Translations under genes and position numbers: made by a program
The notes under the pieces: model-generated
What the model saw: the letters and a program-made list of their open reading frames with translations, nothing else
What the model was told of the DNA's origin: nothing
Database searches by the model: none
From: Paracoccaceae bacterium
Lineage (GTDB): Bacteria; Pseudomonadota; Alphaproteobacteria; Rhodobacterales; Rhodobacteraceae
DNA length: 40,653 bases
Direction: 5' to 3'
Assembly: GCA_014323795.1 (NCBI GenBank)
Contig: JACONK010000015.1
Location: 1-40,653, forward strand
Part shown: piece by piece, positions 16,817 to 24,912 of the stretch
Layout of the letters: each line of letters begins with the position of its first letter
How positions within the stretch are numbered: the first letter of the stretch is position 1

Positions 16817-18060
16817 TCCACAATCTCCGCTGTCTCCAGCACCGCGTGCAGCAACACGTTGGTGCCCGCCTCGGCCCACTCCTTGCTGATCTCTTCCGCC
16901 TCGTTATGACTCAACCCGCCAACGCAGGGGCACATGATCATTGCTGTGGGTGCAACATCGTTTATCCAGCAGGCGTCGTGGCCCGCGCCACTCACGATAT
17001 CCATGTGGCTGTAGCCCATCTTTTCCGCCGCGTTGCGCACAGCGGCCACGCAGCCTTCATCAAAGGCAGGCGGGTCGAATTGGCCAACGATCCGGCACTC
17101 GAAACCGACCCGGATATCCTCGCACAGATTCGGGGCGCGTTCCATAAATTCATCAACCATGCCGCTGAGCCTATCCGGCAGGTGCGTACGCATATCGACG
17201 GTACAGACAACCTTGCCCGGGATGATGTTGCGGCTATTGGGATAGACGTCGATGTGGCCGATCGCCCCCACGGCGTTGGGCTGGTTTTTCATCGCGATCT
17301 CATGCGCCAGTTCGGTGATCAGTGCCAGCCCGCGCCCGGCATTTTTGCGCATATGCATGGGCGTGGAGCCGGTGTGGCTCTCTTTTCCGGTCAGGGTGCA
17401 TTCAATCCAGCGCAGGCCCTGCCCGTGAGTCACGACGCCGATATCCCTGCCCGCGGCTTCAAGAATCGGGCCCTGTTCAATGTGCAATTCAAACATTGCA
17501 TGCATCTGGCGGGTGCCGACCTCCTCTTCCCCTACCCAGCCGACGCGCTTGATCTCATCGCCGAAAGTCTTGCCATCCGCATCAACCCGGTCATAGGCCC
17601 AGTCCCGGGTATGCTTGCCCGCGAAGACGCCGGAGCCGAGCATAGGCGGGGCAAACCGCGTTCCTTCCTCGTTCGTCCAGTTGGTCAGCACAATCGGGTG
17701 CCTGGTTTTCACATTCAGGTCGTCGATCGTACGGACCACCTCAAGCCCGCCGAGCACACCCAATACCCCGTCGTATTTCCCGCCCGTGGGCTGGGTGTCG
17801 AGGTGGCTGCCCATGTAGACCGGCAGCACATCAGGGTCTGTTCCCGCCCGGGTCGCAAACATATTGCCCATGGTATCCACGCCCATGGTCATGCCTGCCT
17901 CTTCGCACCAGGTTCGGAACAGTGCACGGCCCCTGGCGTCTTCATCCGTCAGCGTCTGCCGGTTGTTACCGCCCGCCACACCGGGGCCGATCCTGGCCAT
18001 CTCCATCAGGCTGTCCCACAGCCGATCCGGATCAATGCGGAGGTTTTTTGCGCAATCCAT
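16813..18060 (-). CDS. M20-family N-carbamoyl amino acid hydrolase / beta-ureidopropionase
   Basis: A 415-residue zinc-dependent amidase of the M20 group containing N-carbamoyl-L-amino acid hydrolase, bacterial beta-ureidopropionase and allantoate amidohydrolase. Metal and catalytic residues are seen: H87 in GSHLDTQ, D98 in KYDGVLG, E131-E132 in TNEEGTRF, H193 in HIEQGP, and the C-terminal SGAGHDA. The ATG at 18060 (MDCAKNLRID) is preferred; a frame opening 17 codons earlier has no ribosome site. It would release CO2 and ammonia from the carbamoyl product of dihydropyrimidinase, giving beta-alanine or another amino acid. First gene of the ureide operon; its promoter region is shared with the divergent methyltransferase gene. 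Confidence 0.9.
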   Translation of the reverse strand: MDCAKNLRIDPDRLWDSLMEMARIGPGVAGGNNRQTLTDEDARGRALFRTWCEEAGMTMGVDTMGNMFATRAGTDPDVLPVYMGSHLDTQPTGGKYDGVLGVLGGLEVVRTIDDLNVKTRHPIVLTNWTNEEGTRFAPPMLGSGVFAGKHTRDWAYDRVDADGKTFGDEIKRVGWVGEEEVGTRQMHAMFELHIEQGPILEAAGRDIGVVTHGQGLRWIECTLTGKESHTGSTPMHMRKNAGRGLALITELAHEIAMKNQPNAVGAIGHIDVYPNSRNIIPGKVVCTVDMRTHLPDRLSGMVDEFMERAPNLCEDIRVGFECRIVGQFDPPAFDEGCVAAVRNAAEKMGYSHMDIVSGAGHDACWINDVAPTAMIMCPCVGGLSHNEAEEISKEWAEAGTNVLLHAVLETAEIVE

Positions 18061-18198
18061 AACATGTTCCCAAGATCTTCGCACCTTTCGAAAGGCTGCA
18101 AAATATTGCATGATCGGTCAAGGCTTTTTGCTGCAATTTCATGTTACTCCGTTCGGATTCGTGCATTACACACAGAGCATAATTGTGGATGAGCTTCG

Positions 18199-19161
18199 AT
18201 GAACAAGCAGAGTCAAATATCAAAAAATTCTTTTGCGGGAGCGACGCGTGAAAAGCTGCCCGGGGAACTTTTGAAGAAAACCGATACGGCAAACCGAAAG
18301 CGCGGCAAGGATAGCGTAGAGGCAAAGGACTTTCGCTTTTATTGCCAATCTTCCGAACAGATGTCGCAATGTGACGATGAATCAGTTGCGCTCACAGTCA
18401 CGTCCCCGCCCTATTGGAACGCCATAGATTACGATACCCATGCCAATCACGGCAGTGATGTCTGGCACAGGGAGCGGGAATATACGGCCTTCGGTGACAG
18501 TTTCGAAGACTACCTCGACAACATCGTGAAGGTTTTCACAGAGGTATTGCGGGCCACATCGCCCGGCGGTTTCTGCGCAATCGTTGTCGGGACGCTCCTG
18601 CACAAGGGCAGGCATTATCCTATACAGATGCTGATTACCGAACGCCTGTGCGGTATCGGATGGGAGTTTCATCAGGACATTATATGGAACAAGGTGACGG
18701 GCGGTGTGCGCCGCGCCGGGGTTTTTATTCAGAAACCCAGGGCCGGGTATTACTACCCGAACATCATGACCGAATACATCCTGATATTTCGCAAGCCCGG
18801 CACCCCGCGCCGGGGCGCGCAAAAGGCCATGGACATAGACGATCTTTTCACAAGAGACATTGCCAACAACGTCTGGCACATCGCCCCGGTTCCCCCCAAT
18901 TTCATCGACCATCCCTGCCCTTTTCCCGGGGAGCTGGCCCGCCGTCTGATCCTGCTTTATTCCGATGAGGGGGATGAAGTCCTGGACCCGTTTCTGGGAA
19001 GCGGGCAAACTGCCCTGGCCTCCGTCGGGCATGGGCGCCGGTGTGTTGGCTATGATATAGAGGCAAAGTATATCGCCCTTGCGCATTCCTACATGATGAT
19101 CCCGCCCCCTTCAAGAAAGTACAACCTGATTGCCCGTTTTGAAAAGATTGCGGGGACATGA
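18199..19161 (+). CDS. DNA methyltransferase, TSPPYW type (probable N4-cytosine)
   Basis: A 320-residue amino-methyltransferase. The catalytic motif TSPPYW (68-73) comes before the AdoMet-binding motif DPFLGSGQT (263-271), the order of the beta class. The S-P-P-Y-W form is commonest in N4-cytosine enzymes, though N6-adenine cannot be excluded. The first 45 residues are basic and not conserved. A CATAAT box at 18177-18182 is a plausible -10 about 17 bases before the ATG; the ribosome site is weak. No endonuclease gene lies beside it, so it is a solitary enzyme or has lost its partner. Target sequence unknown. Confidence 0.85.
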   Translation: MNKQSQISKNSFAGATREKLPGELLKKTDTANRKRGKDSVEAKDFRFYCQSSEQMSQCDDESVALTVTSPPYWNAIDYDTHANHGSDVWHREREYTAFGDSFEDYLDNIVKVFTEVLRATSPGGFCAIVVGTLLHKGRHYPIQMLITERLCGIGWEFHQDIIWNKVTGGVRRAGVFIQKPRAGYYYPNIMTEYILIFRKPGTPRRGAQKAMDIDDLFTRDIANNVWHIAPVPPNFIDHPCPFPGELARRLILLYSDEGDEVLDPFLGSGQTALASVGHGRRCVGYDIEAKYIALAHSYMMIPPPSRKYNLIARFEKIAGT

Positions 19162-19180
19162 CCACCGCCTTCTGATCAGG

Positions 19181-19315
19181 ATGAAAATTGCCCACAAACC
19201 TCCGACCGAGATGACCGGGTTCAGCCACAAGGCCAGCACGGCAGTTGCCCGTCAAATCCTGTTCGAGATGAGTGCCAGCGACCTGCTGAAAGCCTTCCCT
19301 TCCACCCCCGGGTAA
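19181..19315 (+). CDS. Possible short frame after methyltransferase
   Basis: A 44-codon frame beginning MKIAHKPPTEMTGFSHKAST just behind the methyltransferase stop, same strand. The ATG has GATCAGGATG upstream, a modest ribosome site. No family recognised. It may be a gene scrap or chance. Confidence 0.2.
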   Translation: MKIAHKPPTEMTGFSHKASTAVARQILFEMSASDLLKAFPSTPG

Positions 19316-19323
19316 CGAGACAG

Positions 19324-19500
19324 ATGACGGATACTTGCGACATCAATTTGTATAATACCTCTGAATACTTCCGGTCATCCACCCTTGAAACGAAAATGGC
19401 AACGGCCAAGGCATTCCTTCATGATCGGAATGAACCCGTTTCAATCATGCCCAGGATCGCTGGCGGTGACGTTGAAGGCTTTGCCAGGATAGGTCGGTAA
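19324..19500 (+). CDS. Possible 58-residue protein
   Basis: ATG at 19324 opens a 58-codon frame (MTDTCDINLYNTSEYFRSST...) ending in EGFARIGR and TAA, eight bases after the previous short frame. The ending loosely recalls antitoxins of the HigA-like addiction type just before their helix-turn-helix, but that domain is absent. Treat as a weak candidate or a remnant. Confidence 0.2.
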   Translation: MTDTCDINLYNTSEYFRSSTLETKMATAKAFLHDRNEPVSIMPRIAGGDVEGFARIGR

Positions 19501-19529
19501 ATACGCGAAGCCCGTATCCGGAGAATACC

Positions 19530-19568
19530 GCCGGAACGGCGGCAGGTATTTGTGTATGCCGTTCCGGC
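19530..19568. repeat. Perfect 11-base inverted repeat past the F420 operon
   Basis: GCCGGAACGGC (19530-19540) and GCCGTTCCGGC (19558-19568) are perfect reverse complements with a 17-base loop. It lies about 60 bases beyond the stop of the last F420 operon gene, where a transcription end is expected. There is no T run on either side, so it would be a factor-dependent terminator, a 3' stabiliser or a protein site. Confidence 0.5.
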
Positions 19569-19625
19569 CGGGACGCGGGCAGATTTTCCTGAAGATTTTC
19601 CCGGCGACCCTGAATTTCCGACCTC

Positions 19626-20627
19626 TCAACACATGGCCGGAATGACTGACCGCCCGTATTCGGCGATGATCTTTTCCTCATCCCCGTTATCAAGATAGAT
19701 GTTGAATTGGGTGATCCCGGCGACCTCAAGTTGCCTGAGTTTCGCGATGTGGTCGTCAGCTGTGCCGAGCACGGCGAAACTGTCGATGATCTCGTCGGTG
19801 ATGAAGTCGAGCCAAGGGTTATCCGACTGCCCATGCCTGGAATAGTCGTAACCTTTCCGATCCTTGATGTAGGCCGTAAGGGACGGCGGAATATCGTCCC
19901 GGTCTGTACCGTATTTTTCAACGATATCAGCCACATGATTCCCGACCATGGCCGGAAACCAGCGCGTGGCGTCGCGACAGGTCTGCATATCGCCGAAGAA
20001 CGCAGGTGCGGCGGACATGATCCGGTAGTTCGACATGTCGCGCCCGATCTTTTTACCCGCTTCCACAGCCTGATCGCCCAGCCATTTGCAGATGCCAGGC
20101 TCTGCAATTTGCAGGATCAGCCCATCGCCCATACGCCCGGCACTATCGAGTGCCTTCGGCCCATATGCGGCGACCCAGACCGGCAGTTCATAGCCCGTAG
20201 CCCAGGGAAACCGGATCGGGTTCGGCACGTCGCCATACTGGCGTTCCTCGCCGCGAACAAGACCTTTGACCACATCGATGAACTCATCCATTTTCCGGAG
20301 CAGTGCAGGCTTGCGACCCATCACCCGCACCGCACTGTCGCCGCGGCCCACGCCGATATCAAACCGCCCGCCCGACTGCAGGGCAAGCGACCCGAAAAGT
20401 GACGCGGCGGCGGACCATTCCCGTGTGTTCGGATTCGTCACGCAAGGCCCGAAACGCATCTTTTCGGTGTGTTCCATGCACATGGCCATGGCCGGGAAGC
20501 TCTCACGCCAGAGGATATGACTGTCATAGAACCAGCAGTAGGTGAAACCCGCCTCTTCAGCCTGCGCAACCAGCTTTCGGGCACGATCATGAGGCATAAC
20601 CCCTTTGAATGTAATACCAAATTCCAT
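19626..20627 (-). CDS. F420-dependent luciferase-like (LLM) oxidoreductase
   Basis: A 333-residue TIM-barrel flavin/deazaflavin enzyme related to methylenetetrahydromethanopterin reductase. Segments such as MEFGITFKGVMPHDRA, WFYDSHILWRE, RFGPCVTNPNTREW and GRFDIGVGRGDSAVRVMGRKP place it near the proteobacterial CPS_4043-like subfamily (TIGR03842 as I recall it). It should use F420H2 to reduce, or F420 to oxidise, an organic substrate. AAAGGA precedes the ATG at 20627, 12 bases after the npdG stop, so it is the last gene of the F420 operon and probably the main user of the cofactor here. The neighbouring dihydropyrimidinase operon suggests a pyrimidine or ureide substrate; that is inference. 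Confidence 0.85.
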   Translation of the reverse strand: MEFGITFKGVMPHDRARKLVAQAEEAGFTYCWFYDSHILWRESFPAMAMCMEHTEKMRFGPCVTNPNTREWSAAASLFGSLALQSGGRFDIGVGRGDSAVRVMGRKPALLRKMDEFIDVVKGLVRGEERQYGDVPNPIRFPWATGYELPVWVAAYGPKALDSAGRMGDGLILQIAEPGICKWLGDQAVEAGKKIGRDMSNYRIMSAAPAFFGDMQTCRDATRWFPAMVGNHVADIVEKYGTDRDDIPPSLTAYIKDRKGYDYSRHGQSDNPWLDFITDEIIDSFAVLGTADDHIAKLRQLEVAGITQFNIYLDNGDEEKIIAEYGRSVIPAMC

Positions 20628-20639
20628 ATCGCTTCCTTT

Positions 20640-21308
20640 CTAGGGATCGGGTGGCCATATGCGGATGCCGGCATGGCTGAACGGTACCTGCCTTGAGGTA
20701 TTAATGCGGATAAGGATGGGCGTGATCGCCTCGATACACCGGGCAGATTGCACGTCGCCGGCGTTGTAGGCGCGCACACCCAGTTTTTCCATAAGTTCCA
20801 TAACCTTCCTGCGCGGTGCCAGCCCGTTGCCGCAGACAAGCACGTCGCAGTTGATGGCCGCGTCAAGGTTGTTCAGCGTGTGGGCCGACACATTGTGCAA
20901 CGCGCCCATGACCGGGATATCGGGGCCGAGCATGGCCTGTGCGGCCTCGGTCGCTGACCCTTCGGGAGGCATATCGACTTTCTTCGGGTCACTGGCGGCA
21001 AGCGGCACAACGATGTCAATCAGGATCTTGCCCGAAAGCCCGTCTTTGATACCTTCAAGCGTTGAATTATGGCCGGACCATGGGACGGAGAGCAGCACCA
21101 TCTCTTCTGCCGCCGCGACCGCCGCATCATTGCGCATGCCAGTGACCGCGGCACTGCCCCGTGGCAGTTTCGCGGCCAGTTCCGCGGCGATGTCCGCAGC
21201 ACGCCCCGCATCGCGGGAGCCAAGCGCGACGGACACACCCGCACGGGCGAACCGCAGCGCGAGGCCCTGGCCCTGTGGACCCGTTCCGCCGATTATGGCG
21301 AGTGTCAT
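20640..21308 (-). CDS. npdG: F420:NADP oxidoreductase
   Basis: A 222-residue Rossmann protein. The start [23 protein letters not shown] and the following GSRDAGRA fit NADPH-dependent F420 reductase, which passes hydride between NADP(H) and F420. Later segments [27 protein letters not shown] and VLVCGN are also family-like. It would keep F420 reduced for the luciferase-like enzyme encoded next. The ATG at 21308 overlaps the cofE stop by four bases. Confidence 0.9.
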   Translation of the reverse strand: MTLAIIGGTGPQGQGLALRFARAGVSVALGSRDAGRAADIAAELAAKLPRGSAAVTGMRNDAAVAAAEEMVLLSVPWSGHNSTLEGIKDGLSGKILIDIVVPLAASDPKKVDMPPEGSATEAAQAMLGPDIPVMGALHNVSAHTLNNLDAAINCDVLVCGNGLAPRRKVMELMEKLGVRAYNAGDVQSARCIEAITPILIRINTSRQVPFSHAGIRIWPPDP

Positions 21309-22075
21309 CGAAACACATCCTCCTTACTGGTGCGCAGGATGTCCTGCGCGGACGTCTTCTCTGCCGCCTGCCAGGTCAGCCCGCGTATCCGCACCAGCGG
21401 CATCTTCGCCGCCTTGGCGACCACGAGGCCGGATGCAGCGGCAATCTCATCACTCAGCGCAGGCTCAGTGACGGACAGTGTGCGGCCCCAGGCATCCATA
21501 TCGCCGACGTCCGATGTCCTGGCCGGTACCCGGTGGAGCCCGATAGCCACATTCACCTGCCCGCGCCTCCATGGTCGCCCGAAAGTGTCGGTGATCACCA
21601 CGCCGATTTCAACACCGAAGCGGCTTTCCAGAGCACAGCCAAGATGACGGGCACTCGCATCCGGATCATCGGGCAGGGTGATGACGGTATTGTCCCTTCC
21701 CGCATTCGATTCATCGACCGCCGCGTTAGCGGATATGTAACCGAGCCTGTGCTCGCAAATCAACGTCCCCTCGTTCTGGTCCGGCCGCTTGAAAGCCCGC
21801 AGGATACGGGCGGATTGGCTGAGAACCACCTCCACCTTGGCGGGTTTCCTGTTCAGTTCCCCCGCGATCCGTATCGAGTATTCCGACGGGGTCACGGTGG
21901 AGAGATCGATCACATTGCCTTCGGCTTTTGAAACCACTTTATGCGCCACGCAAATCACATCGCCATCTTGCAGCCCGCCCGCCGCCGCGAGCGCGTCGCC
22001 CAGCTGAGCGGCAAGGTCGTCGCCCGGGCGCACATCCGGGACGCCGGGGATGGCAAATATCTTCACCGTGCTCAT
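21305..22075 (-). CDS. cofE: Coenzyme F420-0:L-glutamate ligase
   Basis: A 256-residue ligase that adds gamma-linked glutamates to F420-0 using GTP. The family core [17 protein letters not shown] is clear, with ADLAGxxxG-like surroundings replaced by [19 protein letters not shown] and then [17 protein letters not shown]. It is a stand-alone CofE: the FMN reductase domain fused to it in mycobacterial FbiB is absent. The start overlaps the cofC stop by four bases and the stop overlaps npdG. Confidence 0.92.
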   Translation of the reverse strand: MSTVKIFAIPGVPDVRPGDDLAAQLGDALAAAGGLQDGDVICVAHKVVSKAEGNVIDLSTVTPSEYSIRIAGELNRKPAKVEVVLSQSARILRAFKRPDQNEGTLICEHRLGYISANAAVDESNAGRDNTVITLPDDPDASARHLGCALESRFGVEIGVVITDTFGRPWRRGQVNVAIGLHRVPARTSDVGDMDAWGRTLSVTEPALSDEIAAASGLVVAKAAKMPLVRIRGLTWQAAEKTSAQDILRTSKEDVFR

Positions 22076-22698
22076 TCCACAGCTATCAGTGCCTGGATTT
22101 CCGGATCGATTTCAGAGGCTTCCTCCAGGCAGGCAGAGGTATCCACGTCAAGGCTGAAGCTCTCAAACGGCATCCAGACCGCATGCAGGCCGACCCGCGC
22201 CGCCGCATCCATATGCCGGTACGCTGACTGCGGGCCATAGCGAAAACGCACGGCACACGGCGGGGTCACGAGCAGCGCGTTGGTGCCGTAATCCGCCGCC
22301 GGGCAGACAGTAACGCTCACATGACTGGCGAGCAGCCGTTTCAGGTCTCCGGGTGCCGGCGACGCAAGGTCAGCCGGTAAAATACAAACCCTGCGATATC
22401 CTTTCGCCTGAGCGTACCGCGCCGCATGTTCCAGCGCAATGCACAGGTTTGAAATTACAGGTTCCACGATAACCCGTATACCATGTTTCAACGCAATAGC
22501 CGCAACGCCCGCACTTCCGGTGACCACAGCACTATCCACGCCTTCGAGCTGCCGTAATAACTCCAGCGTTTTGCAAAGCATCAGCCGGGCCAGCCGCGCC
22601 CGCTGGTCCGGGGTGAGCTGCCCCTGCAATCTTGTTTTAGACCGGGACATATCCTTCATCGGCACCACAATCAGGGTATCTGCGCACGGTACGGTCAC
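22072..22698 (-). CDS. cofC: Phospholactate (or analogue) guanylyltransferase
   Basis: A 208-residue nucleotidyltransferase that activates 2-phospho-L-lactate, phosphoenolpyruvate or 3-phosphoglycerate with GTP for F420 assembly. The N-terminal IVVPMKDMSRSKTRL is the CofC/FbiD hallmark, with CILPADLASPAPGDL and DYGTNALLVTPP later. The start is GTG, one base after the cofD stop. Which of the three acids it uses cannot be read off by eye. Confidence 0.9.
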   Translation of the reverse strand: MTVPCADTLIVVPMKDMSRSKTRLQGQLTPDQRARLARLMLCKTLELLRQLEGVDSAVVTGSAGVAAIALKHGIRVIVEPVISNLCIALEHAARYAQAKGYRRVCILPADLASPAPGDLKRLLASHVSVTVCPAADYGTNALLVTPPCAVRFRYGPQSAYRHMDAAARVGLHAVWMPFESFSLDVDTSACLEEASEIDPEIQALIAVE

Positions 22699-22699
22699 G

Positions 22700-23653
22700 C
22701 TATATCCCCCAAGAGGCTGGTGCAGAGCACTCGAGTACCTGCCGGGCCAGCCGCTTCTTGCCTTCGATGTCGGGCATCAGGATATCGGTGACCACTGGCC
22801 TAAGCCCGAGGTCAGCAATTCCGGCGGACAGCCAGGCGTCCGCCGTATCTATCAAAAAGGTCCGGGCGAGCCCGGCATAGTACTCTGCCACACCCAACGC
22901 GTCCGCCCGCAGACCAAGCCCGCGCATCATCGCATCCGCAGCACCTTTCATGACTTTGCCACCGATAATTGGCGAGATGGCTATGATCGGTGCGCTGACC
23001 TGCGACAAGGCATCCGTAATGCCCGGAATAGCGAGAATCGGTGAGATACTGGCAACCGGGTTCGACGGCGCAAACACAATCAAGTCCGCCTCTGCGATGG
23101 CAGTGAGTGCTTCCGGCGTAGGTTTGGCATTTTCGATACCTTCGTATAACACTTCCTCAACAGGTACAGAATGCTGATTTTCAACGAAATATCGCTGAAA
23201 CGAGAGCCAACCATCCGCTGTCTTCACCCGCGTTTGAACCGTATCGTCGGTCGGCAGCACCACCCGCACCGGGCAACCGAGCCGGTCTGCGATATCAAAG
23301 GTAATTTCCGTCGGCCGATCACCTTTGCGCAACCGCTCGGTCCGATAAATGTGCAGACCGAAATCCCGGTCCCCCAGGAACATCCACGTGGCCGCGCCAA
23401 GTTCCGCGAGTGTATTGATTGCCCGGCACCCCTCATCCGCCACACCCCATCCCTGATTTCGGTCAATCCGCCCCGAAAGCGTGTAAATCATCGTATCGAT
23501 GTCGGGCGACACCCACAGGCCGTGGAACTCATCATCATCAGCAATGTTACCGATTACCGTCAGTTCTACACTGTCAAGTGCGGCAAAGCCTTCGGCCATT
23601 CTGGAACCGCCGATGCCCCCCGCCAGAAGCGTGACCTTGCCCGGTTCGCTCAT
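22700..23653 (-). CDS. cofD: 2-phospho-L-lactate transferase (CofD/FbiA)
   Basis: A 317-residue enzyme that joins the guanylylated acid to Fo to give F420-0 or its dehydro form. Family motifs: VTLLAGGIGGSRMAEGF at the N-terminus, GNIADDDEFHGLWVSPDIDT, and APSNPVASI. The ATG at 23653 overlaps the cofH stop by four bases; an in-frame start 11 codons earlier would overlap cofH further and lacks support. Confidence 0.93.
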   Translation of the reverse strand: MSEPGKVTLLAGGIGGSRMAEGFAALDSVELTVIGNIADDDEFHGLWVSPDIDTMIYTLSGRIDRNQGWGVADEGCRAINTLAELGAATWMFLGDRDFGLHIYRTERLRKGDRPTEITFDIADRLGCPVRVVLPTDDTVQTRVKTADGWLSFQRYFVENQHSVPVEEVLYEGIENAKPTPEALTAIAEADLIVFAPSNPVASISPILAIPGITDALSQVSAPIIAISPIIGGKVMKGAADAMMRGLGLRADALGVAEYYAGLARTFLIDTADAWLSAGIADLGLRPVVTDILMPDIEGKKRLARQVLECSAPASWGI

Positions 23654-24912
23654 TCCGCCACCGGGAACATCTTCATGAAGTCGCACGGGTCGGCGTTTTG
23701 CCGCGCCACCAGCGGCGCGAACTCTTCGGGATCGTGATTTTCAAACACCTCTATAGTATCGTAGACCGTGTTGCGCCGCACTGGCACACGACCGGCGGAA
23801 CGAATGATGTCACAAAATTCCCTGGCTGTTATTTCCTGCCCGTGCCTGGATCCGGCAGCCCGCGAAATGCTTTCGTTCATCAGCGTACCACCCATGTCAT
23901 TCGCCCCGTGCGCCAGCATTTGCCGCGCCCGTTCGGCACCGAGCTTCGTCCAGCTTACCTGGATATTATCGATAAACCCGTTGAGCATGATGCGCGATAC
24001 CGCATGCATCAGATATACCTCATCTTCCGTCGGCCCCGGACGTACCTGACCAGGTGCCTGTGCATAAAGCGGGCTTTCGGTGTGCACGAAGCTGAGTGGC
24101 ACCAGTTCCGTAAACCCGCCGGTGTCGCGCTGTACATCACGCAGAAGGGCGATATGGGCGGCCCAATGCTCCGGCGCATCCACGTGGCCGTACATGATAG
24201 TCGCAGACGTGGGGAGGCCAACGTCGTGCGCGGTGCAGATAATCTCCACCCATTTCTCAGTGCTCAGTTTATTCTTCGTCAGCTTCTTGCGCACCTCGGT
24301 GTCGAGGATTTCCGCCGCCGTCCCGGGCATCGAACCAAGGCCGCAATCCCGCAAATCGGTCAGAAACTCGCGGTAGCCAAGCTTTGACTTTGCCGCGCCG
24401 TACCAGACCTCGAAGGGTGAAAATCCATGGACATGCATGTCCGGGAGCACCGCTTTGATGGCAAGCACGATATCGCGATAGTAGGTTCCCGGCAGATTCG
24501 GGTGCAGACCACCCTGGACGCACACCTCCGTCCCCCCACGGTCCCAGGCCACTTGCGCACGGGCGGCGATCTGGCCTGGGGAAAGCCATTCGGCACCTTC
24601 TTCTTCCGCCCGCTTGGCGAACCCGCAGAAACGGCAGCCCATGTAGCAGATGTTGGTGAAGTTGATGTTGCGGTTAACCACGAAGGTTACCCTGTCACCG
24701 TTGGTTTGCCGCCGCATCTCGTCCGCCGTGGCGAAGACCGCATCCTTGTCCGCACCAGTGGCTTTAAAAAGCGTGACGCCATCGGCCTCAGACGTTTCGT
24801 GCCCCAGAAGCGTCCGATTGAGGATACACCGGACCGGGCGGCTTGCGGCCTCCATCTTCGCTTGCAAATCTGCGGGATGGCGGCGGGCAAAATGCTCTGG
24901 CACGGCCCTCAT
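23650..24912 (-). CDS. cofH: Fo synthase subunit 2, radical SAM
   Basis: A 420-residue radical SAM enzyme that couples tyrosine to 5-amino-6-ribitylamino-uracil, the first half of Fo synthesis. The iron-sulfur cysteines form CX3CX2C at C89, C93 and C96 (CYMGCRFC). Other family segments are EVCVQGGLHPNLPGTYY, GYREFLTDLRDCGLGSMPGTAAEIL and GANDMGGTLMNE. The ATG at 24912 is chosen because it overlaps the cofG stop as ATGA; a start six codons earlier is possible. Confidence 0.93.
   Translation of the reverse strand: MRAVPEHFARRHPADLQAKMEAASRPVRCILNRTLLGHETSEADGVTLFKATGADKDAVFATADEMRRQTNGDRVTFVVNRNINFTNICYMGCRFCGFAKRAEEEGAEWLSPGQIAARAQVAWDRGGTEVCVQGGLHPNLPGTYYRDIVLAIKAVLPDMHVHGFSPFEVWYGAAKSKLGYREFLTDLRDCGLGSMPGTAAEILDTEVRKKLTKNKLSTEKWVEIICTAHDVGLPTSATIMYGHVDAPEHWAAHIALLRDVQRDTGGFTELVPLSFVHTESPLYAQAPGQVRPGPTEDEVYLMHAVSRIMLNGFIDNIQVSWTKLGAERARQMLAHGANDMGGTLMNESISRAAGSRHGQEITAREFCDIIRSAGRVPVRRNTVYDTIEVFENHDPEEFAPLVARQNADPCDFMKMFPVAE

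Noticed and set aside
16594-18192. Long open frame on the plus strand (over 500 codons)
   Set aside because: It is the antisense of the M20 hydrolase gene, whose motifs are complete; GC-rich codon use leaves such frames open.
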